Assembly (NCBI GenBank): GCA_963797485.1
Contig: CAWCPF010000003.1
Coordinates: forward strand, 1,394,503 to 1,458,502
Reading direction: 5' to 3'
DNA: 64,000 nt
DNA from: CAWAND01 sp963797485
GTDB lineage: Bacteria; Chloroflexota; Anaerolineae; Anaerolineales; E44-bin32
Shown: in pieces, positions 51,945 to 62,203 of the stretch
How positions within the stretch are numbered: position 1 is the first letter of the stretch
How the letters are laid out: every line of letters starts with the position of its first letter
Made by a program: the position numbers and the translations under genes
The notes under the pieces: model-generated
What the model saw: only the letters and a program-made list of their open reading frames with translations
Told to the model about the DNA's origin: nothing
Databases searched by the model: none

Positions 51945-54025
51945 TTCAGTCCCATTCGTCCAAAGAAGATTGGCATGTGAACATCCATCCATTCTCTCCG
52001 TTGTGGGCCCAGTGTGCTCGGGTCTTCGCTGAATCCGTGCAGAGTCTGGTCAACTGCGGCAACGTCGTCAAAAATCCAATTGAGGTACATGTCCGCAAAC
52101 TCCTCATTTAGGCCATGAGGGAGATCAGGGAACTCTTGCTTGGAATGGGCCATGCATGGAGTTGTCGGACACATTAACCCGCTGGTTTCCTCGTTCCAAT
52201 CATATGGAACATATACTGACGCGAGTGGGTCATCATCAAATTGAGTTGTGTCTGGGCTCAACTGTTGGTAGTGCCAATCGAATACGTGTCCGAACTCGTG
52301 TATCGTGTTCTCCAGAGAAGGTGCATACTTGCACTTGATTACGTTGTACTCTGTCTTGCAGTTCCCACTCCAATCCGCGCCGGCAGGCCCCACGATGATA
52401 ATTTGCACTGGCCCGTGTGCTTCTTCGAACGCAGCCTCACCAGAAATCCCCGATCCATCGGTTGAGCTTGTCACCGGTGTACAAGATGGCATCTGCGATT
52501 GTCCATTCTTGGTCTTCACTAGCACCCTCAACGACAACACTGTAATCACCAAGGACTTCGGATGGGGTCTGCGTGTAGCAATTCCCGTGGGAATCTACAA
52601 GGTCACACGTCCGATACCCTGTGGGATCAGTGTAATTCGGCGGGCTATCAAAGACATAGCTATATCTATTCCAAGCAGTGGAACGATTTCTCGCGAATAC
52701 GAATGGGTCCGCTCAAGTCCATCGTCCGAGAGAGGCCACGTACCATCTTCCAACATAGTCCTGAAGACCAATCGTCGGTAGCTGCCTCTGCCCCGTGAAG
52801 CCGAAATCTGTCTCGTCGATCCCCGGTTCAAGCCTCGACAGCCCGTAGGGCATGTACCTCTGCTGGGAGATCAGGCTGCCTGATTCGTCAGAGATCCCCA
52901 CGACCGACCCCAGGTGATCGGTGAGCAGGTAGTAGTTCGTGTCGTCCTCTCGCATCACTCGCTGCCCACCGATAGCATAGTACTTACGAACCGAGATTTC
53001 CTGGCCCTGGGAGTCAATGACTACTTCGTAGCTGCCTCCCGCGATTAACAAAGTCGTCGTTCCGTCGGGGTTCTCCTGGCCGGCGCGAGTTCCATCGCCG
53101 TTATACATGAAATCCCACGAGTCGCTGGTTCCCTGGTTGGTGATTCCCGCCATGCGGCCGTCAGCGGTAAACGGCTGGTTCCAGCTCGCCCCGCCTTCTT
53201 CGCGGGTGGTCATGTTCCCCATGGAGTCGTAGCCGAATTCGTCAGTCTCAGCATAGCGATCGACAGAGACAACGGCATGAGGGTGTGGCGTCTGATAAGT
53301 GTAGATGGCCGAAGTCCAACCAGGAGGTGTAGTGGGCGTGGGACTCCCCGTAGATGTTGGAGTGGCCGAAACACTTGGAGTGGATGTTGGACTCCAGCTT
53401 TGGAGCACCGGAACCACCGCCACGATGTAGCTAGTGTGATCAGTGGACCGGGCAGAGTAGGACATTGTCACTTGGGTGTCGGTGGCGACCTCGTAGCTTT
53501 GCCGCGGCCTTCATATTCCAAGTGGAACCTCCGCTACCGAGAACCCACATGTCAGTCTGGTCTGCCCCAACTGTCACGGGGTGGCCGTTCTCCGCGTGCA
53601 GGAGGTCGATCACGAGATCACCTGGTTGGGTGGTCACTTGCACAGAGTGACTTCCCAACCCTTGTTCGCAGATCGAAGATCGCGGGAACTGGTCCAGGTC
53701 GACGTTGTAGAGTGTCATGATCGAGAAGATGAACTTGGCGCCTACGTTGAATCCAAAACGAACATTGTGATCACCAACAGATGGATTAAGCAAGTAGTAG
53801 GTGACGCTCGAGAGGTCACCCGATGCATAGCAGTCTTCGAGTTTGGTCATGGAAGTAACACTATCAACGGTCGGTGCTCCGAGGGACTGCCCACCTTGAG
53901 CCCCATAGGCAACGGATACGAGGAGGACACGATCTTCTCCGTCTTCGACTTCATAGGCTTGATTGTAGACATAGGGCCAACCCGACGGGGCGAGAGCGAT
54001 CCAGTTATCGCCAAGGGTTACCCGG
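51941..54025 (-). CDS. RHS-1: RHS repeat protein with C-terminal zinc-metallopeptidase tip (several frameshifts)
   Basis: Segments in - strand order: a jelly-roll-like domain (VLLVSVAYGAQGGQSLGAPT, QTDMWVLGSGGSTWNMKAAA; frame to about 53480), linker with PTPTTPP, RHS core HAVVSVDRYAETDEFGYDSM, YYLLTDHLGSVVGI, RLEPGIDETDFGFTGQR, then (next frame) NRYSYVFDSPPNYTDPTGYR, and the tip in a third frame near 52450: IIIVGPAGADWSGNCKTEYN, SLENTIHEFGHVFDWHYQQL and GLNEEFADMYLNWIFDDVAA. HEFGH plus the downstream Glu of NEEFADM form a gluzincin-like site. A polymorphic toxin is likely. The 5' end meets a transposase fragment at 54025, so its N-terminus is lost or displaced. Confidence 0.75.
53461..53555 (-). 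repeat. RHS module repeat, copy in RHS-1
   Basis: 95 bases matching 63836-63930 with about five mismatches and no gaps, in the same orientation. It encodes the join between the jelly-roll domain and the linker. High identity shows recent duplication of RHS genes between the two elements. Confidence 0.85.
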
Positions 54026-54535
54026 AGCTACGCCGAGAAGCACGCCCATCTGAGGGCGCCCCTGGAGAAGATTGCCAGGGAGCATCCGGAATACGGCTAC
54101 CGCCGCACGACGCCGGAGCTGAGAGAACAGTTCGGCTGGCGGGTCAACCACAAGGTGGTGCAGCGCCTGCATCAGGCGTGGGACCTGCCCCTGATCCGGG
54201 GCACCAGGCTGCCGAAACCGAGCGGCATCCGCCAGGCGATCGAAGTCGCCGGTGATCGGGTGAACCTGGTGGTCAGCAAGGAGAAAATCGGACCCCTTGA
54301 GGTGCTCTACACAGACTTCACCGAGCTGATCTACGCCGATGGGCACAAGAAGGCCCAACTGATGCCGATGATCGACCACGCCACCAAGCTGGTCGTGGGC
54401 TGGGAGGTTGGCGAGCGGGGGGTGACCGAGCTGGCCTTGAGCGCCTGGAGCCACGCCAGGGCAACGCTGAGGCAGAAGAGCGTTCCGCTGAGCCGGGTGA
54501 TCGTTCATCATGACCAGACTTCCACTCTCCGGTAG
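54026..54535 (+). pseudogene. Truncated IS3 OrfB fragment inserted in an RHS gene
   Basis: The frame reads SYAEKHAHLRAPLEKIAREH, EYGYRRTTPELREQFGWRVN, LYTDFTELIYADGHKKAQLM and VIVHHDQTSTLR. It is clearly related to residues 50-205 of the OrfB at 49947 but distinct, and cut at both ends: the HTH region and everything after the second Asp are missing. It separates the RHS-1 5' end from the RHS domains at 54508 onward. Confidence 0.85.
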
Positions 54536-54989
54536 GGTGGTGTTGGGCTTGCCGTTGGTGAGGATGTGGGTGTGGGCAGCGTGCCGGTCGCCGTACGAGT
54601 GGGTGTGATTGTCGCGGTAGGCGTTGGCATGTTGTAGACATCGATCCGGTCCAGATTGATGTCCGCACTGCTGGCGCTGTCGTTCTTGCGGCCCGGGCGG
54701 CGGATTTCAACGACGTGGGTTCCCGGACCCACATTGAATGTCAGGTTCCGCTTCCCTTGATCTGAGGACGCGTACTGGTCGACGCTGGCCCACTTGTATC
54801 CGTCGACCCACACTTCAGAGATCCCATAATAGGCAGCCTTGCGAAAGTAGAAAACTAAGGAGTCGCCCGTGAAAGTCAACTGGGCGGATGCGAACTCGGA
54901 TGACGCCACCTGCCGTGAGTTGCCGGAATCAAGACTGCTACTGACAAGTGTCCACGTCCCAGAATAGTGCCAGGCCGAGCTGGTATTCT
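54508..54989 (-). pseudogene. RHS-associated carbohydrate-binding-like module fragment
   Basis: VASSEFASAQLTFTGDSLVF, KAAYYGISEVWVDGYKWASV, NLTFNVGPGTHVVEIRRPGR, DSASSADINLDRIDVYNMP, then a Thr/Pro stalk (TPTATITPTRTATGTLPTPT). The module is a jelly-roll of the type attached to cell-wall-binding proteins. A second frame before 54909 (HYSGTWTLVSSS) joins it to the PA14 domain, so at least one frame break is needed. A related but broken copy lies at 57600-57720. Confidence 0.6.
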
Positions 54990-55616
54990 CATAGGTTCCA
55001 GGCGCCTGAGGAGTTTAGACTCACTGCCGTCGGAAACTGATTTGGCGTAGCGGTGTAGGTGGGTGAGCTTGTGAACGTGGCGGTGGGCGTGGCTGAAGCA
55101 CCCGGGTAGAGGTACCCCGAGGGTACGATGGCTTTTGAAACGCTTGCGCTCGACCACTTGAGTTGAGCTACCGCGCCGCCTCCGTTTTCGTAGTACTCGA
55201 AGACGACCGGGTAAAGCACGCCAGCAGTCAGTGCGACCGAACCATGGTACTCGGTCGTCCCCTGGTTGACCCATCTGTCCACGAGTTGAACGCCATTGAC
55301 CCAAAGCCTGGCTCCATCGTCGGTGTTCGTGTAGAAGGTGTATGTTTCAGTGAATTGGGGTTGTACCCATCCTTGCCAGCGGACGGAGAAGGTGTCAGCT
55401 CCGATGGAAGGGTCGGGGGAGCCGCTTCCCCAGTTGAAGTTCACACCTGCATCGACCCTTGAGAGTGTGAAGGAGGTGAAATCAGAGTTGTTGTAGTAGT
55501 CACCCTGCAAGCCAGTCCCAGTCGGGGGAACGTTCGTCAGGTCGACGGTTGAGGTTGCAGTTGGCGTGGGGGTGGCCGTGGGAGTCGGGGTTGGCGTAGC
55601 TGTCGGTCCCTCTCCA
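54989..55616 (-). pseudogene. PA14-domain fragment of an RHS protein, cut by IS3 element 2
   Basis: Begins at the IS edge in a linker (GPTATPTPTPTATPTPTATS), then PA14: GDYYNNSDFTSFTLSRVDAG, SIGADTFSVRWQGWVQPQFT, YTFYTNTDDGARLWVNGVQL and AQLKWSSASVSKAIVPSGYL. PA14 domains bind carbohydrates. The reading runs from 55616 to a stop at 54989, followed in another frame by the module at 54508. The gene's start is missing because of the IS. Confidence 0.75.
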
Positions 55617-55671
55617 GTGGAGTTGACCCGGTAAGGTGGACACTCTTAGACTACCGTAGGAGGAGTCCACA

Positions 55672-55986
55672 ATGCCTAGAACACGATCCCGATATCCGGT
55701 GGAATACCGCCAGCAGATGGTCGAGCTGGTTAGGGCAGGCCGCACGCCCCATGAGCTGTCCAAAGAGTTCGAGCCCACAGCCAAGACCATTCGAGAATGG
55801 GTGAAGCAGGCCGATCGCGATGACGGTCTGCGCCATGAGGGTCTGACAACCGTCGAGCGGGATGAGTTGGCCCGCTTGCGACGGGAAGTCCGGCGGCTGC
55901 GCCTGGAACGTGAAATTCTGGCAAAAGCCGCGGCCTGGTTCGCTCGGGAGACCGGCTCAGTGCCACCCGAATCTTCGAATTCGTGA
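55672..55986 (+). CDS. IS3-family transposase OrfA
   Basis: 104 residues: RSRYPVEYRQQMVELVRAGR with TPHELSKEFEPTAKTIREWV (HTH) and a zipper-like helix ERDELARLRREVRRLRLERE. AGGAGG precedes the ATG. The stop overlaps OrfB by 4 bases. Distinct from the OrfA at 49672. Confidence 0.9.
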   Translation: MPRTRSRYPVEYRQQMVELVRAGRTPHELSKEFEPTAKTIREWVKQADRDDGLRHEGLTTVERDELARLRREVRRLRLEREILAKAAAWFARETGSVPPESSNS

Positions 55987-56832
55987 AGGCCAACCAGGCA
56001 CGCTACCCCGTGGCCACCATGTGCCGAGTGCTGGATGTCTCCACCAGCGGATACTATGCGTGGCTCAAACGACCCCGTTCGAAGCGGGCCTCGGAAGACG
56101 CTGTCCTGGGCGGACGCATCCGCCAGATCTATCTGCGCTCGCGGCGAACCTATGGCGCGCCGCGGGTGCATGCCGAACTGGCCGATGAGGGTACGTATGT
56201 AGGCCGCAAGCGGGTCGCCCGTCTGATGCGAATGGCAGGTCTGCAGGGGGTGAGTTGGCGCAAGCGGCCTTCCACCACCGTGCGTGAGCCGAGGCAGCGG
56301 CCGGCGCCGGACCTGGTCGATCGGGACTTCACGGTGGACGGACCGAACAAGCTCTGGGTCGCCGACATCACCTATGTCCCGACCTGGGCCGGTTTCCTGT
56401 ATCTGGCCGTCGTCGTCGATGCCTGGAGTTGACGCGTGGTCGGTTGGTCGATGGCGAATTATCTGCGGACCGAACTCGTCCTGGATGCCCTGGACATGGC
56501 CATCCGGCAACGATATCCGTTGGGGGTGATCCACCACTCCGACCAGGGCAGCCAATACACTTCCCTCGAGTTCGGTCGGCGCTGCCGGGAGGCAGGTGTG
56601 CGTCCTTCGATGGGTTCCGTCGGCGACGCCTATGACAATGCCCTGTGCGAGAGCTTCTTTGCCACGCTCGAATGCGAACTGATCGACCGTCACCATTTCC
56701 AGACTCAGCGGGAAGCCAGAAGTCGCCGCTTTTGAATTCATCGAAGGCTGGTACAACCTACACCGACGCCATTCTTCCCTGGGGTACAAGTCGCCGATGC
56801 GCTACGAAAGGAGCTATGCCACAGCAGCATGA
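55983..56832 (+). pseudogene. IS3-family transposase OrfB with nonsense codon and frameshift
   Basis: N-terminus KANQARYPVATMCRVLDVST, then IYLRSRRTYGAPRVHAELAD and VADITYVPTWAGFLYLAVVV (D1). At 56430-56432 an in-frame TGA (AGT TGA CGC) replaces a CGA: the same frame continues RVVGWSMANYLRTELVLDAL, with D2 in IHHSDQGSQYTSLEF and E in YDNALCESFFATLECE. After QTQRE a one-base break leads to EVAAFEFIEGWYNLHRRHSS and GYKSPMRYERSYATAA. Two independent faults suggest an inactive copy. Confidence 0.85.
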
Positions 56833-56874
56833 TGCGGAAGCACTCTACTGTCCACTAAAGCGGGGCAACTCCAC

Positions 56875-57760
56875 AAGAGCTGATCCTGCGTGTATGTGTG
56901 AAGTTGATTCGGGTCGCATTCTGTGGTGGCTTCGCAATAGAACTGACCAGTTGGATCAAGATAGCGAATGGGGTTGTTTCGGACATATCTGTAGCCTTCG
57001 GAACGGATAGCCGTGTCTACCTGAGCGAAAATGCCCAGTAAATCCACGTACCATCTTGCCCTGTAATCAATCATTCCTCCGCCGACAAGGGCCCTTTGTC
57101 CCGTGAACCCGAAATCCGTCTCGTCTATTCCGGGGTCCAGCCTTGGAAGGCCATAGGGCATGTATCTCTGCTCCGAAATGAAACTTCCCGAACCATCAGC
57201 GATCCCAACGACCGACCCCAGGTGATCGGTGAGCAGGTAGTAGTTGGAGTCGTCTTCCCTCATCACCCGCTGCCCACCGATAGCATAGTACTTATGAACC
57301 GGAATTCTCATGGCCTTGCGAATCGATAACAACCTCGTAGCTACCACTGGCGATGAACAGAGTTGTTGACCCGTCAGGATTCTCCTGACCCACACGCGCC
57401 CCATCTCCGTTGTGCATCTGTAGATGAAGCCCCCCGAGTTGTTGGACCCGGGTTCTGTCACGCCCTCAAGCCGTCCTTCGGACTTGAAAGGCTGGATCCA
57501 GCTCGAGCCGGCCTTATCTGGTGTGATCAAGTTTCCCAATGAGTCATACCCGAATTCGTCGATTTCTGGCCGTGCGCGCTACAGACACGACAGCGCGAGG
57601 CTGGGCGGAGGCGAAGGCGGATGAGGTGACATGTGTCGAGTTGTCGGCGCAGCTTCCATCATCGACCCTGGTCCAAACCCCTGCATAGTGCCAGGCGGAG
57701 CTGGTGTTCTCGTCGGTGCCCGGCGCCTTGGGAGTCCGTGTAGCCTTTGTTGGAAAGGCA
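56875..57760 (-). pseudogene. RHS-2: RHS core, tip cut by the IS
   Basis: Core motifs on the - strand: DEFGYDSLGNLITPDKAGSS, YYAIGGQRVMREDDSNYYLL, TDHLGSVVGIADGSGSFISE, RYMPYGLPRLDPGIDETDFG, GFTGQRALVGGGMIDYRARW, then IRYLDPTGQFYCEATTECDP and HTYTQDQL up to the IS. The unique tip is therefore lost. At least two breaks lie in 57330-57430. Upstream of 57540 a frame for the jelly-roll-like module (DDGSCADNSTHVTSSAFASA) is also visible. Confidence 0.7.
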
Positions 57761-57773
57761 AGCTAGACTAAGC

Positions 57774-58345
57774 TCAACAACTGAGTGCATGTCTCGTCAA
57801 GGGGTCCAGGCATCTCCGAATAGGTGATTGAGGGATTCCATAAGTGTTCTCTACTCCGTACGCTGTGACAAACCGTCGGACCATTGTTTCCGGCTCTACT
57901 CGTAGTTCCTTGTAGAATTGCTCGACGAATGGCTTTTCCCCACCCAGGATGGCGAAGCCGTCCACAGAGAACCAAACTCCCCATTTTGCGTGGGGAGAGT
58001 ACAAAGCACTGCAAATCGACCCATATATCGCATAGCGCTTACCGATCCAATCTTCGACGTTGTGTAGGTCTACTATCCAGTCGCAATCTTGAGGTTGGTC
58101 GGCAGGTATGCTGTTCCTTTCAGTCAGCGACAAGTACGCTTCTTGGTCCCCTTGGGAAATGGCGGCTTGGGCGATTGCTTCCGCCTCGGCAATTGAGGGC
58201 AAGAAGACCAATGGATAAATAAGTCCCTTGTCTCTGATTCGTTCCGGAATCGGATGCCGAACCCGGTCCGGAATGTGAACACCCTATCGTACACGGCGAG
58301 CGCGATCTCAGGGTCTGCTACCGCAGGCAGTACCACCTTATCCAT
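57774..58345 (-). CDS. Candidate immunity protein for RHS-3 (frameshifted near 58205)
   Basis: About 190 residues. The first part is MDKVVLPAVADPEIALAVYD, RVFTFRTGFGIRFRNESET; after a break near 58205 the second is FLPSIAEAEAIAQAAISQGD, CDWIVDLHNVEDWIGKRYAI, YGVWFSVDGFAILGGEKPFV-like segments and VRRFVTAYGVENTYGIP. No signal peptide, no family recognised. It begins 21 bases after the RHS-3 stop with GAAGGGT ahead, the standard position for an immunity gene. Function is inferred only from location. Confidence 0.6.
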
Positions 58346-58366
58346 CTCTCATACCCTTCTGCATGT

Positions 58367-59715
58367 TCACCAAGGATAGAAAACTATCTTCCAGATCCGG
58401 TCAAGAAGCGGTGAATTGACATAAATCTCCGGCATGTATTCTGATGCGGAAGAAGCTGACTCGATCAAAGTAAGCACACTGCCATCAGCTAGAGGCTGCA
58501 CAAGTTTATCCCCTTCCATCGGCCCAGCTTCGGAGCCGCCCATCTTGACCATGTACTCGAACACTCGGCGTGCGGCGGCTGAAGAAAACCCGTGCAGCTC
58601 TCTAACCCAAGTTGGATCTCTGCCAGCAATTCCCAGATTCGGAACATTGGGAATTGTCAGGTCCGAAGTCGGTATCCCGTTTATGGCGGTTTCTTGGGCT
58701 GGTGATCCCGCGGCGCCAATCATGCTCCAACATGCCACGGAGCGAGAACACGCTTCCACCAACTTCCATCCGGCACTGTTGAGAGTATCGATTTCCGACT
58801 CCAAGTGCCCACTCAAGCGGAATTCGGGCAGAAGACTGACTATCAGAGGGATGCCTGCAACCTCCGCCAACGTGGTAAGTAGTTCACTGTCAGATGGGGA
58901 CTTCAGCTTGACTTCGGGGTGATGTCGCCAGTCCACAGAACGAATTTGTGGGTCACTGCCGACAATCATGTCATCAGGGTACTCTTCAAAGACATAATGA
59001 CCGGTGGGATCTGAATATCTGACAGGATTGTCGATGGCATACCCATAGCTGTTCAGATTCATCGAGCGCGAAGAAGCTTGTTGTGCGGTATCAGCCTGTG
59101 TAAACCGTGACGCTGTTGCAGAATACCATCTTGCCTTGTAGTCCATCAACCCGATGGCCTCAAGTCCGCGCTGCCCAGTGAACCCGAAGTCGGTCTCGTC
59201 GATACCAGGTTCGAGCCGTGGCACCCCGTATGGCATATACCCCTGCTCGGAGATTAGACTGCCCGAACCATTGGCGACCCCCACCACTGACCCGAGGTGA
59301 TCGGTAAGCAAGTAGTAGTTCGAATCGTCTTCCCGCGTGACGTGCTGCCCACCCAAAGCATAGTACTTACGAATTGAAATCTCCTCACCCTGCCCATCGA
59401 TGACGACTTCGTAGCTCCCGCCGGCGATGAACAGGGTTGTTGTCCCATCGGGGTTCGACTGCCCCACACGTGCTCCATCCCCGTTGTAAATGAAGCCCCA
59501 TTCGTCGCTGTTCCCCTGATCCGTGACACTTTCCAGACGGCCGTCCGCAGTGAACGGCTGGATCCAGCTCGAGCCGGCCTCATCCCGTGAAGTCATGTTC
59601 CCCATGTCATTCGTAGCTGAACTCGTCGGTGCCGGCGTAGCGTTCGACCGAGACGACGGCGTGGGGGTGGGACGATTTTGAAGCGTACACGGCCGAACTC
59701 GAGCCGGGAACGTAT
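58367..59715 (-). CDS. RHS-3: RHS core with a distinct C-terminal tip (frameshifted near 59610)
   Basis: Upstream frame HPHAVVSVERYAGTDEFSY joins DMGNMTSRDEAGSSWIQPFT, then YYALGGQHVTREDDSNYYLL, TDHLGSVVGVANGSGSLISE, RLEPGIDETDFGFTGQRGLE, LMDYKARWYSATASRFTQAD and YSDPTGHYVF. The tip, about 200 residues (VGSDPQIRSVDWRHHPEVKL, EVAGIPLIVSLLPEFRLSGH, RDPTWVRELHGFSSAAARRV, LIESASSASEYMPEIYVNSP), has no recognised family. An RHS effector followed by a small gene is the usual toxin-immunity layout. The N-terminal part ends at about 59715, before the third repeat. Confidence 0.72.
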
Positions 59716-59875
59716 GTCGGCTAACAGATGCGGTGGCAAAGACGCAGATGATGCGCCGGGAATGGTGGAGGGAAAGGGCGGGCCAAGGCACGGGTCGCCG
59801 CCCTGAAGCTTGAACGGAGATTTATGGGGCTCCGCCAGGGACATGTTGGGAGGGCGTGCGCTGCCTGGCGGAGAA

Positions 59876-60116
59876 GGCGCCCTCGGGGCGATTCGAACGC
59901 CCAACCGTCTGATCCGAAGAACCAGGATGTTGCTTCCATGGTGTCTATGGAGCCCCGTACAGTCTGTGGGCTCTAGAAAATGAACCTACGGGGCTCCATA
60001 CAGTCTATGGGTTCCATGGAGTACTAAGCATTCTGCACCGGAACTGCACCCGAACTGCACCGGAACTGCACCGAGCATCGACGTAATGTCTGACCCGAAA
60101 TGGGGCAAGGAAAGGA
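59876..60116 (+). repeat. 240-bp integration-module repeat, copy 3
   Basis: Near-identical to copy 1 in its first 180 bases, including the T-arm GGGCG-TTCGAAT-CGCCC on the - strand and the 14-bp inverted repeat. Four 11-bp repeats TGCACCGGAAC, TGCACCCGAAC, TGCACCGGAAC, TGCACCGAGCA follow. The final CTGACCCGAAATGGGGCAAG has lost the ATG seen in copies 1 and 2. No CCA after the acceptor strand. Confidence 0.85.
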
Positions 60117-60779
60117 GATCTTAAGGCTTGCTTGTCCACTTTCGTGGCTCTCTCCGTGTTGGCGCTCCGATCACTATCGAGACATTGGGATTTCCGACAT
60201 TGGACGAATGAGAAGCAGGGGACCTGGTTTTCTTGCCAACAGAGTCCGATTTCATTGGGAGGTGCGCGGCGAAGTGAACCCTTTCTACCGGAGCAATGGA
60301 GTGTCACCATGGCGTTTCTTCGACGTGGGATGTGTGATTATCGGTCGACCTTCACCTTTCTTCTTGTCGTGCCCCCGACCCGTTTTCGTGGAACTTTACG
60401 GAGGGCCGTGTCCGGAAAAGACTTGCCCGGAGAAGGAACGACCGGAACCCGCGGGAGGGCGCCACTCAGAACCCTGAACACAATTCCGCGATATCCGTCC
60501 AAAGGCAATGGAGTTCATCTGCCCTTTCGACCCGGTCGCTTTCCCGGAGATCTCGACCGGATAAATGGCGCAATGATACGGCGGGTCTTGTCGGGGACAT
60601 GGAGGGGGTATCAGGCTGTGCCAACCACTTGCGTCTGGGCGTAGGTTCAGCATCACTTCATGGCAGAATCCACGGCCAGGGGAAAGGTGAGAACCTCTGA
60701 GTGTGACCAGACTGTGCGGAGATCCACTTTGTCAAAGTCCTGCGTTTTCGACTCAGTTGGAATATCGGGGGATTCCCAC
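60117..60779. other. 660-base stretch without a supported gene
   Basis: Remains of the module's lost ORF may lie here, but frames are short and not protein-like. No ribosome sites. Confidence 0.35.
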
Positions 60780-61990
60780 CTAATCACCTGGTGCTCTTAG
60801 CCATGCTTGAACCGTGCCTTCGGAGATGACCATCTGAGCCTCGCGGCTTGAGAGGTCGAGGACATAGACGCTCCCAACACCGTTGTTATCGCTGTCAAAT
60901 GTTAGAGCAAGAGACTTGCCATCCGGGGACCAAACGAAGTTTCCCAGATCCCCTCGAGGTACACAGTATCGGGTTACCTCCCCAGTAGAGAGTCAGTGGC
61001 GCAAGTTCACCTCGTGTGTCGTCTGGGTCTAGTGATAACCAGAACGCAACAGACGTTTCGTCAGGAGAAAGCTGCCACAACATCTCGTTGGCGATGTATT
61101 CCGTGGTCAGTTGAGTGATGCGGGTGATACCGCCGCCAGCTTGGAATGCCACGAAGTCACTACCCCCGACGTAAGTCAACCTGTCATTCACATTCACATA
61201 CTCTGCCCGACTTGGGTCGGATTCGGGGAACAGACTGGGGGTAGTCGAAGTCTTGGCTGCTTGTTCCTTCCCGGACATTGAAGCGCATCACAGTGCTAGT
61301 GAGAACCCAAGACCCGTCAGATGACCAGATTGGTGCCCCTCGGAGAATCCCAGTCAAATCCGAAAACTGAAAGATGCGGCCAATCTCGCTGGAGGAGAGT
61401 TATCCCACATAACCAAGGAAGAAGGTCGAGCCGTCGATGGGATGTCTTGAAACTCAGGATAGTCCTGATCTGCGTAGTAGACAGTGTATCTTCCTGTGGG
61501 AGAAGGCATGAAGCGAAAGTGGTCGAGGGGGTGGCCGAGGATTCCCACGGGGCTGGTGTCAATTTCGGGGAATGTTGGGTCGTACCGTCTAGTTACTGCT
61601 GTGTTCAAATCAATCGTGACAATCGAGTTGAGATTCCTGTTAGGCCCCGGATTGTCGTAGGAGAGCAGAAGGGTTTCGTTGTTCGCCCACGCTATGGGGC
61701 GAAGCACAAGGTCAGGATCTGGTACCGAGGGAATGACCTGGCCCAACGCGTTGATTACTCGGATCTGGCCGAGGAGGTGGTATGCAAGTAATCTCCTATC
61801 AGGAGAAATGGGGCCGCTAGGGATCCCGTTGTCGGTTCCGGACAAGTCGATTTCCGAGTGTGTTTGGATGTCGACGAGATAGCCGCCCGGGGAAGTGATC
61901 GCCAGTGTCCCGTTCGGCAGGGAGGTTGGGTTACCGGATTTGCTGAAATTTGCGCACGTAGTTGAAAGCAGTGTCTCATCTTGCTCACTC
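60780..61990 (-). CDS. TolB/PD40-like beta-propeller protein, N-terminus uncertain (frameshifted)
   Basis: About 400 residues over several frames: LPNGTLAITSPGGYLVDIQT, GPISPDRRLLAYHLLGQIRV, YVLDLSSREAQMVISEGTVQ at the end, and repeats of the PD40 style: MPSPTGRYTVYYADQDYPEF, APIWSSDGSWVLTSTVMRFN, LSPDETSVAFWLSLDPDDTR, FVWSPDGKSLALTFDSDNNG (read across frames). Stop TAG at 60780-60782. The beginning is unclear (61990 is a minimum); a lipoprotein or secretion signal may be in a broken frame upstream. Such propellers bind peptidoglycan or partner proteins. Confidence 0.6.
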
Positions 61991-62203
61991 GAAGTCGGTG
62001 TTACCCTAGGCGCGGTCGTCTATAGTGTTGGGTTTCCATAGATTGCGGTGGAAGGGGGGATGAGAGAAGGGTTTTCTCGTCGGCAGCCAGCGACTTCGAG
62101 ACAGGCAGGGCCAAGAGACCGAGACAATGTACGTAACTCTTCTTTACGCCCCGGATGTGATTCCTCACGCTTCCTCCCAGATTGCACGCTCTCGGTGTTT
62201 TGG

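Larger units (their letters stand above)
55617..56874 (+). mobile_element. IS3-family insertion sequence 2
   Basis: 1258 bp bounded by clear terminal inverted repeats: GTGGAGTTGACCCGGTAAGG at the left end and, reversed at the right end, GTGGAGTTGCCCCGCTTTAG, continuing to match for about 26 bases with five mismatches. No target duplication is visible. It joins a PA14 linker (left) to an RHS-2 tip (right), which may mean deletion or recombination after insertion. Confidence 0.85.

Noticed and set aside
56430..56432. TGA read as an amino acid (alternative code)
   Set aside because: TGA ends most intact genes here, including coupled ATGA junctions; other in-frame stops are TAG, so ordinary mutation or error explains them.
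55500..56789. 430-codon open frame on the - strand
   Set aside because: It is antisense to the IS3 transposases, which have clear catalytic motifs; the frame itself has no family features.
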